Positions 1 through 9,045 of a DNA stretch of 64,000 nt are shown here, piece by piece. Within the stretch, counting starts at the first letter, position 1; each line of letters opens with the position of its first letter. Position numbers and translations under genes: made by a program. The notes beneath the pieces are model-generated. The model saw nothing but the letters and a program-made list of their open reading frames with translations, had not been told where the DNA came from and ran no database searches. The stretch is from an uncultured Stenotrophomonas sp. (lineage in GTDB: Bacteria; Pseudomonadota; Gammaproteobacteria; Xanthomonadales; Xanthomonadaceae), in the NCBI RefSeq assembly GCF_913778665.1, contig NZ_CAJYVQ010000010.1, positions 62,001 through 126,000 on the forward strand, given 5' to 3'.

Positions 1-2112
1 GGCGTGGTACAGGGTGAGCGCATGCGCGACTTCACCGCCGGCGGCGACGACACCCTGCTGGCACTGTCCGGCCGCGTGCCGAGCCTGTATGCGGAAACCA
101 CCACCGGCCGCATCTTCCCGCGCTTCTACATCCGCGGCCTGGGCAACATCGACTTCTACCTGGGTGCCTCGCAGCCGGTGTCGATCATCCAGGACGACGT
201 GGTGCTGGAACACGTGGTGCTGAAATCCAACCCGGTCTATGACGTGGACCAGGTGGAAGTGCTGCGCGGTCCGCAGGGTTCGCTGTTCGGCCGCAACACC
301 ACCGCCGGCATCGTCAAGTTCGACACCCTGAAGCCGACCCAGGATTACACCGGCCGCGTCAGCGCCAGCTACGCGACCTATAACAGTGTGTCGATCGACG
401 GCGGCTTCGGTGGCCCGATCAACGACGTCGCCTCGTTCCGCGTGTCGGCCCTGTACCAGCACCGCGACGACTACGTTGACAACACCTACCGCGGCCCGAG
501 CGCCGACGGCACGGTCAGCCCGAAGAAGAACGCCATGGGCGGCTTCGACGACCGCAACGTGCGCGCGCAGCTGCTGCTGACCCCGAGCGACCAGTTCTCG
601 ATCCTGGCCTCGGCCCACGCCCGTGACTACGAAGGTACTTCGACCCTGTTCCTGCGCGGCGCGCTGACCAAGGGCTCGAACAAGACCGACGTGCCGCGCG
701 ACAAGGTCGCCTACGACGAGGCCGACAACAACCCGCAGGCCTACAAGACCTACGGCGGCTCGGTGAAGGCACGCTACGACTTCGGTGCGATCGACTTCAC
801 CTCGATCACCGCCTACGAAACCACCTCCGGCTACAGCCGTGGCGATACCGACGGCGGCGCCGCGGTGAACTTCCCGGTCAACGGCGTGCCGAACGGCTAC
901 GGCCAGTCGATGGGCCGCATCCGCGACCTGGACCAGTGGACCCAGGAATTCCGCCTGGCCAGCCATGACGACAGCGCGCTGCAGTGGCAGGCCGGCGCGT
1001 TCTACTTCAACGGCAGCGACACCACCGATTTCTATCAGCGCGCGTGGTTCCTGCAGGGCGCCGCACGCAACCCCAACAACTGGGTACGCCTGCGCAACAA
1101 GAACACCTCATGGGCTGGTTTCGGCCAGATCAGCTACGCCTTCACCGACAAGTTCACCGTCACCGCTGGCCTGCGCCAGACCAGGGACGAGAAGCACACC
1201 CGCCTGCTGAAGACCGCTGATACTGCTGCCGGCGTGGTCACCTACAAGGGCCGCACTGACGTCAAGATGTCCGATACCACGCCGAGCTGGGATCTGAGCG
1301 CGATGTATCAGATCACCCCGGACGTGAGCGTCTATGCGAAGGTCGCGCGCGGCTTCCGCGGCCCGACCATCCAGGGTCGTTCGGCAGTGTTCAATGCCGA
1401 CTTCACCACTGCCGATTCGGAGACCATCCTGTCCTGGGAGGCGGGCGTGAAGAGCAGCCTGTGGGACAACCGCCTGCGCCTGAACGCCACCGCGTTCACC
1501 TACACCGTCAACGACATCCAGCTCAACGGCAACGATTCGGACGGCAACGGTGTGCTGTTCAACGCCGACAAGGCCAAGGCCTACGGCTTCGAAGCCGACA
1601 TGGAACTGCGCCCGATCCCGAACCTGACCCTGAGCGCCGGCCTGAGCCTGCTGCACAGCGAGATCAGGGACAAGCGCGTGTACGCGCAGGTCTGCGGGCT
1701 CAACGGCCAGGTGGTATGCACCGTGAATGACCCGACCATCAAGGTCGGTGCCAACACCTTCGCGCAGATCGATGGCAACCCGCTGCCGAACGCACCGAAG
1801 TACAACGTCAACCTGGCCGCCCGCTACGACTTCCCGGTCAGCGACGCTGGCACCATGTTCGTGTCCACCGACTGGAACAAGCAGGGTTACACCAGCTTCG
1901 TGTTGTACGACAGCAAGGAGTTCAACTCCAAGGGTGACTTCGAGGGCGGCCTGAAGATCGGCTACTCGGGCAACTACGGTGCCTACGAAGTGGCGCTGTT
2001 CGCGCGCAACATCACCAACGAGAAGAATCTCAAGGGTGTGATCGAAAACTACATGGCCGCGGTGTACAACGAACCGCGCACCGTGGGTGTCTCGCTGAAC
2101 ATGAACTGGTAA
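1..2112 (+). CDS. TonB-dependent outer-membrane receptor, 5' end missing
   Basis: Outer-membrane siderophore or nutrient receptor. The reading frame is already open at base 1, so the signal peptide, TonB box and start of the plug lie outside the window. The plug is visible: the segment with IRGLGN, then VEVLRGPQGSLFGRNTTAG, is the canonical plug core. The remaining ~600 residues are a beta-barrel with alternating aromatic strands ending in NMNW, a C-terminal aromatic as usual for barrel insertion. The TGRIFPRFYIRGLGN form of the plug resembles the FecA/IroE-like and sucrose/maltodextrin receptor groups common in xanthomonads. The substrate cannot be assigned. A strong terminator follows 50 bases after the stop, so it is the last gene of its unit. 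Confidence 0.93.
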   Translation, partial: GVVQGERMRDFTAGGDDTLLALSGRVPSLYAETTTGRIFPRFYIRGLGNIDFYLGASQPVSIIQDDVVLEHVVLKSNPVYDVDQVEVLRGPQGSLFGRNTTAGIVKFDTLKPTQDYTGRVSASYATYNSVSIDGGFGGPINDVASFRVSALYQHRDDYVDNTYRGPSADGTVSPKKNAMGGFDDRNVRAQLLLTPSDQFSILASAHARDYEGTSTLFLRGALTKGSNKTDVPRDKVAYDEADNNPQAYKTYGGSVKARYDFGAIDFTSITAYETTSGYSRGDTDGGAAVNFPVNGVPNGYGQSMGRIRDLDQWTQEFRLASHDDSALQWQAGAFYFNGSDTTDFYQRAWFLQGAARNPNNWVRLRNKNTSWAGFGQISYAFTDKFTVTAGLRQTRDEKHTRLLKTADTAAGVVTYKGRTDVKMSDTTPSWDLSAMYQITPDVSVYAKVARGFRGPTIQGRSAVFNADFTTADSETILSWEAGVKSSLWDNRLRLNATAFTYTVNDIQLNGNDSDGNGVLFNADKAKAYGFEADMELRPIPNLTLSAGLSLLHSEIRDKRVYAQVCGLNGQVVCTVNDPTIKVGANTFAQIDGNPLPNAPKYNVNLAARYDFPVSDAGTMFVSTDWNKQGYTSFVLYDSKEFNSKGDFEGGLKIGYSGNYGAYEVALFARNITNEKNLKGVIENYMAAVYNEPRTVGVSLNMNW

Positions 2113-2161
2113 TGCAATGCTGCGGTGGCGGGATTGCTCGTCATTGCAGGATTTGAACGCA

Positions 2162-2194
2162 AAGGGCGGCCCGGTGATCCGGGCCGCCCTTCTT
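2162..2194 (+). terminator. Intrinsic terminator after the TonB-dependent receptor
   Basis: Perfect 13-bp stem (2162-2174 with 2179-2191), loop TGAT, followed by a short T-rich tail. It lies between the receptor and the convergent rnd gene and can serve both strands, since the other side of the stem starts with AAA. Confidence 0.85.
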
Positions 2195-2260
2195 GTTGGC
2201 AGGCGTTGCAGGTGCTCTTGGCCGCGGCACGGGCGCCGGTGTTCACGGCGCCGGAGGCTG

Positions 2261-3340
2261 TCAGCGCGCGGGCAGCAGCGGTTGCAGCCGTGATTCCAGT
2301 TCCTGCTGCCGCCAGCCGGCCAGCGCCGCCGGCCACTGGCGACGTTCCAGGTAGCTTTCCAGATGCTTGCGCGAGGCCAGTACACCGTCCGGCAGGCCCA
2401 GTTCGCGGCTGCGTTCGGCGACTGCATCCTGCAGCTTCTTCAGGGCCTGCTTGTTGCTGTCGTTGGCCGGCAGCGCCAGCGGCGCATCGGCCTCATCGGC
2501 CAGCGGCGTGTCCAGCGCCTGCCAGACCGCTGCGGCCAGCTTGCGCGGGGCCTTCGGGAACTGCTCGAACAGCTTGCCCAGCGCGGCCGCGTCAGCCGGC
2601 GGCGTGCGTGCGAGGGTGGCGGCCAGCTCGTTGTCCAGTATCCAGCTGCGCGGGCGGTCGCTGTTGCGTGCCTGCATATCGCGCCAGCGCAGCAGGCGCA
2701 GCAGGCGGTGCTGTGCGGCGCCATCGAGGAACTGTGCCGAGCGCATCGCCAGGTGCGGCCAGCGGTCTTCGTCGTTGGCGACGCTGGCCAGCAGCCGCTC
2801 ACCATCATCGTGCAGCCACTGCTGGCGGCCCAGCGCCTGCAGCTTGGCATCGATGGCGTCGTGCAGGGCGAACAGATGCTCTACATCGTCGGCGGCGTAC
2901 TGCAGCTGCGACTCCGACAGCGGGCGGCGCATCCAGTCCGAGCGGGTCTCGCCCTTGGCCAGTGTCACCCCGGTGATCTCTGCCACCAGCTTCTGGTAGC
3001 CCATGCCGCCGCCGATGCCGGCCAGCGAGGCACCGATCTGGGTGTCGAACAGCGGCCGCGGCATCACCCCGCAGGCCCACTTGAAGGCCACCAGGTCTTC
3101 GCTGGCGCTGTGCATCACCTTGGTGATCGATTCGTCGGCCAGCCAGGGCGCAAGCGCTTCGGTCATGCCGGGAATCAGCGGGTCGATCAGCAGGATGTCC
3201 TGCCCGACAGCCATCTGCACCAGTGCCAGTTGCGGCCAGAAGGTGCGTTCACGGATGAATTCGGTGTCCAGGCCGATGCGGGCTGGGCGCTGCTGGAGGT
3301 ATGCGTCCAGCTCGGCGGGGGTGGTGATCCAGGTTGCCAC
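2261..3340 (-). CDS. rnd: Ribonuclease D
   Basis: 3'-5' exoribonuclease acting on tRNA precursors and other structured RNAs. It is 359 residues, close to the usual ~370. The DEDDy catalytic set is visible: D25 and E27 in GLDTEFIRERTFWPQ, the Asp in MHSASEDL, and the Tyr/Asp of QYAADDVEHL. An HRDC-type helical domain follows at about residues 215-290, as in the family. It is divergent from the FGE-like lipoprotein gene with an 84-base gap that must hold both promoters; no clear consensus promoter is seen there. Confidence 0.95.
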   Translation of the reverse strand: MATWITTPAELDAYLQQRPARIGLDTEFIRERTFWPQLALVQMAVGQDILLIDPLIPGMTEALAPWLADESITKVMHSASEDLVAFKWACGVMPRPLFDTQIGASLAGIGGGMGYQKLVAEITGVTLAKGETRSDWMRRPLSESQLQYAADDVEHLFALHDAIDAKLQALGRQQWLHDDGERLLASVANDEDRWPHLAMRSAQFLDGAAQHRLLRLLRWRDMQARNSDRPRSWILDNELAATLARTPPADAAALGKLFEQFPKAPRKLAAAVWQALDTPLADEADAPLALPANDSNKQALKKLQDAVAERSRELGLPDGVLASRKHLESYLERRQWPAALAGWRQQELESRLQPLLPAR

Positions 3341-3424
3341 GGGTCGGGGCCTACTACTCGGGTTTGCTCAGGCAGGGGAGAATAGCCTAACGTCGGTCCG
3401 CGTCCGTGCCGAAGGAGGCCCCGC

Positions 3425-5311
3425 TTGCGTTTTCCGTTGTCGTCCGTGCTCTGCATCTCCGTGGCCATGGCGATGGCCGGCTGTACGCCGTCGCCGCCGG
3501 CGAGCACGCAACGGACGGCCGATGGCGAGACGCGACCAAGCGCGGACCGCGCTGTCGAAGCCGGCCCGCTGGCCGGGCCGGGCAGCGTCACCATTGCCGG
3601 CGACGATGCCGTGGAAGACGTGCAGCAGTGGACGCCGCCGCGGGTGGATCGCCAGGGCCGCAGCCAGGTCCAGCTGCGCCGCGCCGCCGAGCAGGCGTTC
3701 GCGGCGGGGCGGCTGTACGAGGATGCCGATGCCGCCATACCGCTGTGGCTGGCGGTACAGGAAGAGGACCCGGATGACCGCCAGGCCAGACTGGGCCTGC
3801 AGCGCGCCCGCCAGCGCCTGCAGCAGCAGGCAGATGCCCTGCTGGTACGGCCGGAGAAGCAGCGCGAGGCGCTGGCCGAGGCCGGTCGCCAGGCGCTGGT
3901 GCTGTTGAGCCTGGCGCCGAAGGATGACGCGGTGCGCGCGCTGCAGGGCCGCGTCGAACGGGCGCAACGCGTCGTGGCCTACAACCGTGCCGGTGAAGAC
4001 GACCTGCGCGCGGACCGCATTGGTGAGGACGGTGACGGTGCCATCGGCAACTTCCGCGAGGCACTGGCGCTGGATGAACACAACCGGCGGGCGCGGCAGG
4101 GCCTGGCCGCGGCCGAGAGCGGGCTGATCCGCCGTGCCGAGGACGCCGCGCGTGCGCGCGACTTCGCCAGTGCCGGTGCCTGGCTGGCCGAGGCCAGCAA
4201 AGTGCGCGATTCCTCGCCGACGATTGCCGATGCCTTCGAGCGCATCGAACAGATCCGCGCCGCCGCTTTGGTGCAGCTGCGCGACGGTGGCCTGCGCGAC
4301 CTGACCACCCCGCAGGGCCTGAAGCCGGCGCGCGAGAAGCTGGCCGAAGCCCTGCGCATCGCCCTGCCGGGTGACCCGGTGGTGGCACAGCTGCGCGAAC
4401 GCATCGACCTGGCGACCCACTACGGCAGCTTCCGTCCGGGCCAGGTGTTCAGCGACGCCCTGCGCGATGGCGGCCGCGGCCCGCAGATGGTGGTGGTCCC
4501 GCATGGCGGTTTCCAGATGGGCGCCGGTGATGCCGAACCGGGCTCCAGCGATGCCGAGCGTCCGTCGCACTATGTGCGCTTTGATCGGGGCTTTGCGATG
4601 GCGATCACCGAAGTCACCGTCGGTGATTTCGAGCGCTACGTAAAGGCGGCCAACGCGCGGCCGCGCGCGACCCGGCGCGGGCATTCGGTGGTCTATGACG
4701 AGCGCAGCGGCAACTTCATCCGCCGCAGCGGGGTCGATTGGCGGTCGGGCTACGACGGCGGCCGCGCACTGGGCAATTCGCCGGTGATGCATGTGAGTGT
4801 GCGTGATGCCGAGAACTACGCGGCGTGGCTGTCCGAGCAGACCGGCCGCAGTTACCGCCTGCCCAGCGAAGCCGAATTCGAATATGCACTGCGCGCAGGC
4901 AGCAGTGGCCGTTATCCGTGGGGGGATGCCGGTACGCCTCCGCCGGGCAGCGGCAACTTCACCGGCAGCAAGGACGTGTCACCGTCAGGGCGGCACTGGC
5001 ACAACGCCTTCATCGGCTATGGCGATGGCTGGTGGGGACCAGCACCGGTGGCCAGCTTCCAGGCCAATGCCTTCGGCCTGCATGACATGGGCGGCAACCT
5101 CAGTGAATGGGTCGCCGACTGCTGGCATGCCAGCTACCGCCGTGCACCATCCGACGGCGTGGCCTGGTTCAACCCGGGCTGCCGTGCGCGGGTGATCCGT
5201 GGCGGCAACTGGGCCAACGCACCGGAGCAGACCCGTGCGGCGTGGCGGCAATCGCAGGATTCGGACACGACCAGCGCGCGCATCGGCTTCCGCCTGGTGC
5301 GGGGCATCTGA
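3425..5311 (+). CDS. Lipoprotein with TPR-like region and C-terminal formylglycine-generating-enzyme-like domain
   Basis: Starts at TTG; an AAGGAGG ribosome site 6 bases upstream (3412-3418) decides this start. Residues 1-20 are a lipoprotein signal ending AMAGC, so the mature protein should be anchored at Cys20. Residues ~70-330 are helical with TPR-like spacing (AEQAFAAGRLYEDADAAI and later repeats). Residues ~350-628 are an FGE/SUMF1-like domain: MVVVPHGGFQMG, TEVTVGDFERYV, YRLPSEAEFEYALR, DMGGNLSEWVADCW and RVIRGGNWAN are its hallmark segments, ending GFRLVRG. No sulfatase is encoded nearby, so it more likely uses the fold for binding or envelope sensing than for formylglycine formation. 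Two Cys lie in the region where true FGEs carry catalytic Cys, but I cannot confirm activity. Confidence 0.85.
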   Translation: MRFPLSSVLCISVAMAMAGCTPSPPASTQRTADGETRPSADRAVEAGPLAGPGSVTIAGDDAVEDVQQWTPPRVDRQGRSQVQLRRAAEQAFAAGRLYEDADAAIPLWLAVQEEDPDDRQARLGLQRARQRLQQQADALLVRPEKQREALAEAGRQALVLLSLAPKDDAVRALQGRVERAQRVVAYNRAGEDDLRADRIGEDGDGAIGNFREALALDEHNRRARQGLAAAESGLIRRAEDAARARDFASAGAWLAEASKVRDSSPTIADAFERIEQIRAAALVQLRDGGLRDLTTPQGLKPAREKLAEALRIALPGDPVVAQLRERIDLATHYGSFRPGQVFSDALRDGGRGPQMVVVPHGGFQMGAGDAEPGSSDAERPSHYVRFDRGFAMAITEVTVGDFERYVKAANARPRATRRGHSVVYDERSGNFIRRSGVDWRSGYDGGRALGNSPVMHVSVRDAENYAAWLSEQTGRSYRLPSEAEFEYALRAGSSGRYPWGDAGTPPPGSGNFTGSKDVSPSGRHWHNAFIGYGDGWWGPAPVASFQANAFGLHDMGGNLSEWVADCWHASYRRAPSDGVAWFNPGCRARVIRGGNWANAPEQTRAAWRQSQDSDTTSARIGFRLVRGI

Positions 5312-5400
5312 GCGGACGCCGGCTTCACCCATTGCTGGCGTCGGCGCACTAAGATTGCGCCGTGCCCGCCGGCCGGCGGGGCCTGCTGGAAGACCACCCG

Positions 5401-6297
5401 ATGCGCAACGATCCTTTTTCCCGCTCGCCCCAAGGCCCGCAGCGACGTGGCCTGTTCGGCAATATCCGCTGGTGGGTGCTGCTGCTGGCTGCCGGCTATG
5501 CGCTGTTCTACTGGGTCTCCAACCGCACGGTCGATCCCTACACTGGCGAGAAGGTGATGATCGACAGCAGTCTTGACGCGCGGCAGGAGACCGCGCTGGG
5601 GCTGCAGGCCTATCAGCAGATCCTGTCGGAGGAACCACCGATGGATCCGAACGCACCGATCGCACGCGACGTGCGCGACATCGCGCAGCGGCTGATTGCA
5701 AAGGTGGATGTGGTGGAGACCGCGCTGGCGCAGGAACATGGTGTGCAGCCTGCGCATTTCGCCCGTGATTTCCAGTGGGAAGTGAACGTGATTCCGTCCG
5801 GGCAGGCCAATGCGTTCTGCCTGCCGGGCGGCAAGATGGCGGTCTATACCGGGCTGGTGCCGGTGGCACGTACCCGCGATGCGATGGCGGTGGTGATGGG
5901 CCACGAGATCGCCCACGCGCTGCTGCGACATGGTGCACAGCGCATGGCACAGCAAAAGCTGACCCAGATCGGGCAGATGGCCGGGGCCGCCAGTGGCATG
6001 GATGCGCAGCAGCAACAGATGGTGATGTCGGCGATGGGCTACGGCTACCTGCTGCCGTACGCACGCAGCCACGAGACGCAGGCCGATGAAGTCGGCCTGA
6101 TGCTGGCAGCAGCGGCGTGCTTCGACCCCCGCGAGGCGGTGCCGTTGTGGCAGCGGATGGGCCAGGCCAGCGGGGGGCAGTCGCCGCCGGAGTTCGCCTC
6201 CACCCATCCCAACCCGGGCACCCGCATCCAGAATCTGCAGGCGCTGATGCCGAAGGCGCTCGAGTACCGGCAGAAATTCTGCGAACAGGCAAAGTAG
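5401..6297 (+). CDS. Membrane-anchored M48-family zinc metallopeptidase
   Basis: 298 residues from the ATG at 5401; an in-frame GTG at 5362 would add 13 residues but has no better ribosome site. One N-terminal membrane segment (RWWVLLLAAGYALFYWV, residues ~24-40) puts the catalytic domain in the periplasm. The zinc motif HEIAH starts at residue 168, and the third ligand lies in SHETQADEVGLMLA, both standard for M48. The C-terminus has the THPNPGTRIQNL segment seen in BepA/LoiP-type relatives. A role in envelope protein quality control is inferred from the family. It follows the FGE-like lipoprotein by ~90 bases and is probably a separate unit. Confidence 0.9.
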   Translation: MRNDPFSRSPQGPQRRGLFGNIRWWVLLLAAGYALFYWVSNRTVDPYTGEKVMIDSSLDARQETALGLQAYQQILSEEPPMDPNAPIARDVRDIAQRLIAKVDVVETALAQEHGVQPAHFARDFQWEVNVIPSGQANAFCLPGGKMAVYTGLVPVARTRDAMAVVMGHEIAHALLRHGAQRMAQQKLTQIGQMAGAASGMDAQQQQMVMSAMGYGYLLPYARSHETQADEVGLMLAAAACFDPREAVPLWQRMGQASGGQSPPEFASTHPNPGTRIQNLQALMPKALEYRQKFCEQAK

Positions 6298-6363
6298 GGG
6301 GGCTCGGCAGGGCTTGCAGCCCTGCACCTGCCGAAGCCAGAGCAGCAGCAATAGCAACAGCGT

Positions 6364-6502
6364 GCATTCCGTGGGATGGCGGGGTGGGTCCGGCCGCGGG
6401 GGACGCCGTAAATACGTCCATGTAGGCTAAGGATGTACTTGCGGCGTCCCCGCACGCCCGCACGCCCGCACGCCGACACCGTCCCGCCATCCCACGGAAT
6501 GC
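6364..6502. repeat. Large palindromic intergenic element with conserved TACGTCC/ATGTA core (copy 1)
   Basis: Perfect 20-bp inverted repeat (6364-6383 with 6483-6502). Nested inside are a second 10-bp arm pair (6399-6408 with 6442-6451) and a third imperfect pair around AAATACGTCC and GGATGTACTT. The right half also has three tandem CGCACGCC units. The core resembles that of the element at 35119-35224, while the arms are unrelated in sequence. It fills the 278-base gap between the M48 gene and convergent xseA. No gene is seen here. Confidence 0.75.
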
Positions 6503-6575
6503 CGGCTTTTGACGTTGACGTTGCTCTTGCTCGAAGCATCTGCAGGTGCAGGGCGCAGCCCTGCCGAGCAACCCT

Positions 6576-7907
6576 TTACTTGACCTGCACGTCGATCACG
6601 CCGTCGCCGACGCGCGCCTGCAGCGCATCGCCCGGCTGCACCTGGTCGAGCTTCCGCACGAGCGTACCGTCGTCGCTGCGGGTGAGGATGCTGTAGCCGC
6701 GGGCCACGGTCGCCAGCGGGCTGACCGCTTCCAGCGAACGCGCCAGCCCGCGCAGGCGCAGTGCATCGCGTTCCAGCAGGCGCTGCATTGCAGCCTGCGG
6801 ACGCCCGCGCAGGGCGGCCAGGCGGCGCTGCAGCGCATCGAGCTGGCGCTGCGGGTGGTGCCCGCGCAACACTGCCGCTGCATGACGCAGGCGCGCGGCA
6901 CGGCGCTCCTGCTGCTGGTTGAACGCAGCCTGCAGGCGCCGGCCCAGATCCAGCTGGCGGCGGCGCAGCAGCTCCAGCCGCGCCTGCGGACTCTGTGCGT
7001 TCAAGCGCAGCAGGGTGCGATCGGCGCGCTGCATGGCCTGCTGCATCGTGTGCCGCTGCAACTGCACCATGCGTGCCGCCGTGCGGCGCAGGCGCAGCGC
7101 CAGCTCGCGCTGGTCCGGTACCAGCAGTTCGGCGGCCACCGACGGTGTCGGCGCGCGCAGGTCGGCGGCGAAATCACTCAGGCTGAAGTCGGTTTCATGG
7201 CCGACCGCTGAAACCACCGGGGTGTGGCTGGCCGCAATCGCGCGTGCCAACGCTTCATCGTTGAACGCCCACAGGTCTTCCAGCGAACCGCCCCCGCGGG
7301 TCAGCAGGATCACGTCGTAGCGGCCGCTGGCATCGGCCGCCTGCAGCAGGCGGGTGATCTGCGCGGCAGCGGTGCTGCCCTGCACCAGGGTCGGCAGCAG
7401 GTCCACCTCCAGCAGCGGGAAGCGGCGGCCCAGCACGCTCAGCACGTCGCGCACGGCGGCACCTGTGGGCGAGGTGATCACCGCCAGGCGCTGCACATGT
7501 GCGGGCAGCGGTCGCTTGCGCGCCGGGTCGAACAGGCCTTCAGCCTCCAGTCGCGCCTTCAGCTCCTCGAATGCGCGGCGCAGCGCGCCTTCGCCGGCTT
7601 CCTCCATGTGGTCGAGCACCATCTGGTACTCGCCACGGGCGTCGTACAGGGTCACCTTGCCGCGCACCAGCACGCGCATGCCTTCGCGCGGTACGAACTT
7701 GAGGTACTGCGCCTTCATCCGGAACATCGCCGCACGCAGCTGGGCGCGCGCATCCTTCAGCGTGAAGTAGAGATGCCCCGAGGCAGGGCGCGCCACGCTG
7801 CCCAGCTCGGCCTCGACCCAGATCGCCGGGAAGCTGCCTTCCAGCAAGTCGCGGGCCAGGGTGTTGAGCTGGCTGGGGGTGAGGATGTCGTTGTTGCGAG
7901 GCTGCAT
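6576..7907 (-). CDS. xseA: Exodeoxyribonuclease VII large subunit
   Basis: Single-strand-specific bidirectional DNA exonuclease, large subunit. It is 443 residues from the ATG at 7907, and an upstream in-frame extension has no support. The N-terminal OB-fold is visible ([31 protein letters not shown]), followed by the conserved catalytic-domain blocks [35 protein letters not shown] and [13 protein letters not shown], then a long coiled-coil arm rich in Arg, Leu and Gln (residues ~280-400). The partner xseB is not in the window. It lies downstream of queG with a 44-base gap in the same orientation. Confidence 0.95.
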   Translation of the reverse strand: MQPRNNDILTPSQLNTLARDLLEGSFPAIWVEAELGSVARPASGHLYFTLKDARAQLRAAMFRMKAQYLKFVPREGMRVLVRGKVTLYDARGEYQMVLDHMEEAGEGALRRAFEELKARLEAEGLFDPARKRPLPAHVQRLAVITSPTGAAVRDVLSVLGRRFPLLEVDLLPTLVQGSTAAAQITRLLQAADASGRYDVILLTRGGGSLEDLWAFNDEALARAIAASHTPVVSAVGHETDFSLSDFAADLRAPTPSVAAELLVPDQRELALRLRRTAARMVQLQRHTMQQAMQRADRTLLRLNAQSPQARLELLRRRQLDLGRRLQAAFNQQQERRAARLRHAAAVLRGHHPQRQLDALQRRLAALRGRPQAAMQRLLERDALRLRGLARSLEAVSPLATVARGYSILTRSDDGTLVRKLDQVQPGDALQARVGDGVIDVQVK

Positions 7908-7951
7908 GGGAACGGCGTGCGGCAGGTGGAACGGGTGATCAGGATCGCACG

Positions 7952-9022
7952 TCAGCGCGGTGCGTGCTGGCCCAGCGCCCACTGCACGTGCTCGCGCACC
8001 AGCGGCGAGGGATCGTCGACGCGGGTGTGCAATGCGGCTAGTGTCTCGGCCGAGGTCGGCGCATTGCCGAGTGCCACGGCGATGTTGCGCAGCCAGCGCT
8101 CATGACCGCTGCGCCGGATCGGGCTGCCTTCGGTGCGGCGCAGGAACTCGGCCTCATCCCAGGCGAACAGCTGGTCCAGGCGCGCGGTATCAAGGTTGTT
8201 GCGTGCACGGAAATCGGCTTCGTCGGTACGCTTGGCGAACTTGTTCCAGGGGCAGACCAGCTGGCAGTCATCGCAACCGTAGATGCGGTTGCCGATCAGC
8301 GGCCGCATGTCCTCGGGAATGGCGCCGTCGTGTTCGATGGTCAGGTAGGAAATGCAGCGCCGCGCGTCCAACCGCTGCGGGCCGATGATGGCCTGGGTGG
8401 GGCAGACGTCGATGCAGCGCGTACAGGTGCCGCAGTGCGCGGTGGCCGCTGCGTCGATCGGCAGCGGGATGTCGATGTAGATCTCGCCGATGAAGAACCA
8501 GGACCCGCCGTGGCGGTCGATCAGACAGGTGTGCTTGCCGATCCAGCCGAGCCCGGCATTGCGCGCCAGCGCGCGTTCCAGCACCGGCGCCGAATCGACG
8601 AAGACGCGGTAGCCGAGCGGCGCCACTTCATCGTTGATCTGCGTGGCCAGCTTCTGCAGCCGGTTGCGCATCAGCTTGTGGTAATCGCGGCCCAGCGCGT
8701 AGCGGGCCACATAGGCGCGGCCGGGATCGGCCAGGGTCGCCCAGGCTTCGGTGTCGTCCTTGTGGCTGTAATCCATGCCCACCGAAATGACCCGTACCGT
8801 ACCCGGCAGCAGTTCGGCCGGGCGCGCGCGCAGGGTGCCGTGGCGGGCCATCCAGTCCATCGTCCCGTACAGGCCCTTGCCCAGCCAGTCGGCCAGGTGC
8901 GCCTCGTCCTCGGCCAGCTCGATGCCGGCGATGCCGCAGCGCTGGAAGCCATGCGCACGGGCCAGTTCACGGATGCGCTGCACGGCCTGGGCCGGATCGA
9001 CAGGGACGGGGACGGGGGACAT
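7952..9022 (-). CDS. queG: Epoxyqueuosine reductase
   Basis: Cobalamin- and [4Fe-4S]-dependent enzyme for the last step of queuosine formation in tRNA. It is 356 residues from the ATG at 9022, with [10 protein letters not shown] as the start. The iron-sulfur ligands are visible in [14 protein letters not shown] and [12 protein letters not shown], plus the family segments [10 protein letters not shown] and [11 protein letters not shown]. The C-terminus carries a HEAT-like repeat ([16 protein letters not shown]). It is divergent from nnr, with only 23 bases between start codons. E. coli also has queG next to nnr (yjeF) and tsaE, so the order is ancestral. Confidence 0.96.
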   Translation of the reverse strand: MSPVPVPVDPAQAVQRIRELARAHGFQRCGIAGIELAEDEAHLADWLGKGLYGTMDWMARHGTLRARPAELLPGTVRVISVGMDYSHKDDTEAWATLADPGRAYVARYALGRDYHKLMRNRLQKLATQINDEVAPLGYRVFVDSAPVLERALARNAGLGWIGKHTCLIDRHGGSWFFIGEIYIDIPLPIDAAATAHCGTCTRCIDVCPTQAIIGPQRLDARRCISYLTIEHDGAIPEDMRPLIGNRIYGCDDCQLVCPWNKFAKRTDEADFRARNNLDTARLDQLFAWDEAEFLRRTEGSPIRRSGHERWLRNIAVALGNAPTSAETLAALHTRVDDPSPLVREHVQWALGQHAPR

Positions 9023-9029
9023 GTGCACC

Positions 9030-9037
9030 AGTATAAA
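9030..9037. promoter_or_regulatory. Overlapping divergent -10 elements of queG and nnr
   Basis: On the plus strand TATAAA (9032-9037) lies 8 bases before the nnr ATG. On the minus strand TATACT (9035-9030) lies 7 bases before the queG ATG. The two hexamers overlap in an otherwise very GC-rich stretch. If used, both mRNAs would be leaderless or almost so. No good -35 is visible on either side. Confidence 0.45.
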
Positions 9038-9045
9038 ATCCTGGC

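Noticed and set aside
1108..2427. 439-codon minus-strand frame under the TonB-dependent receptor
   Set aside because: It is the mirror of the receptor reading frame and runs across the terminator.
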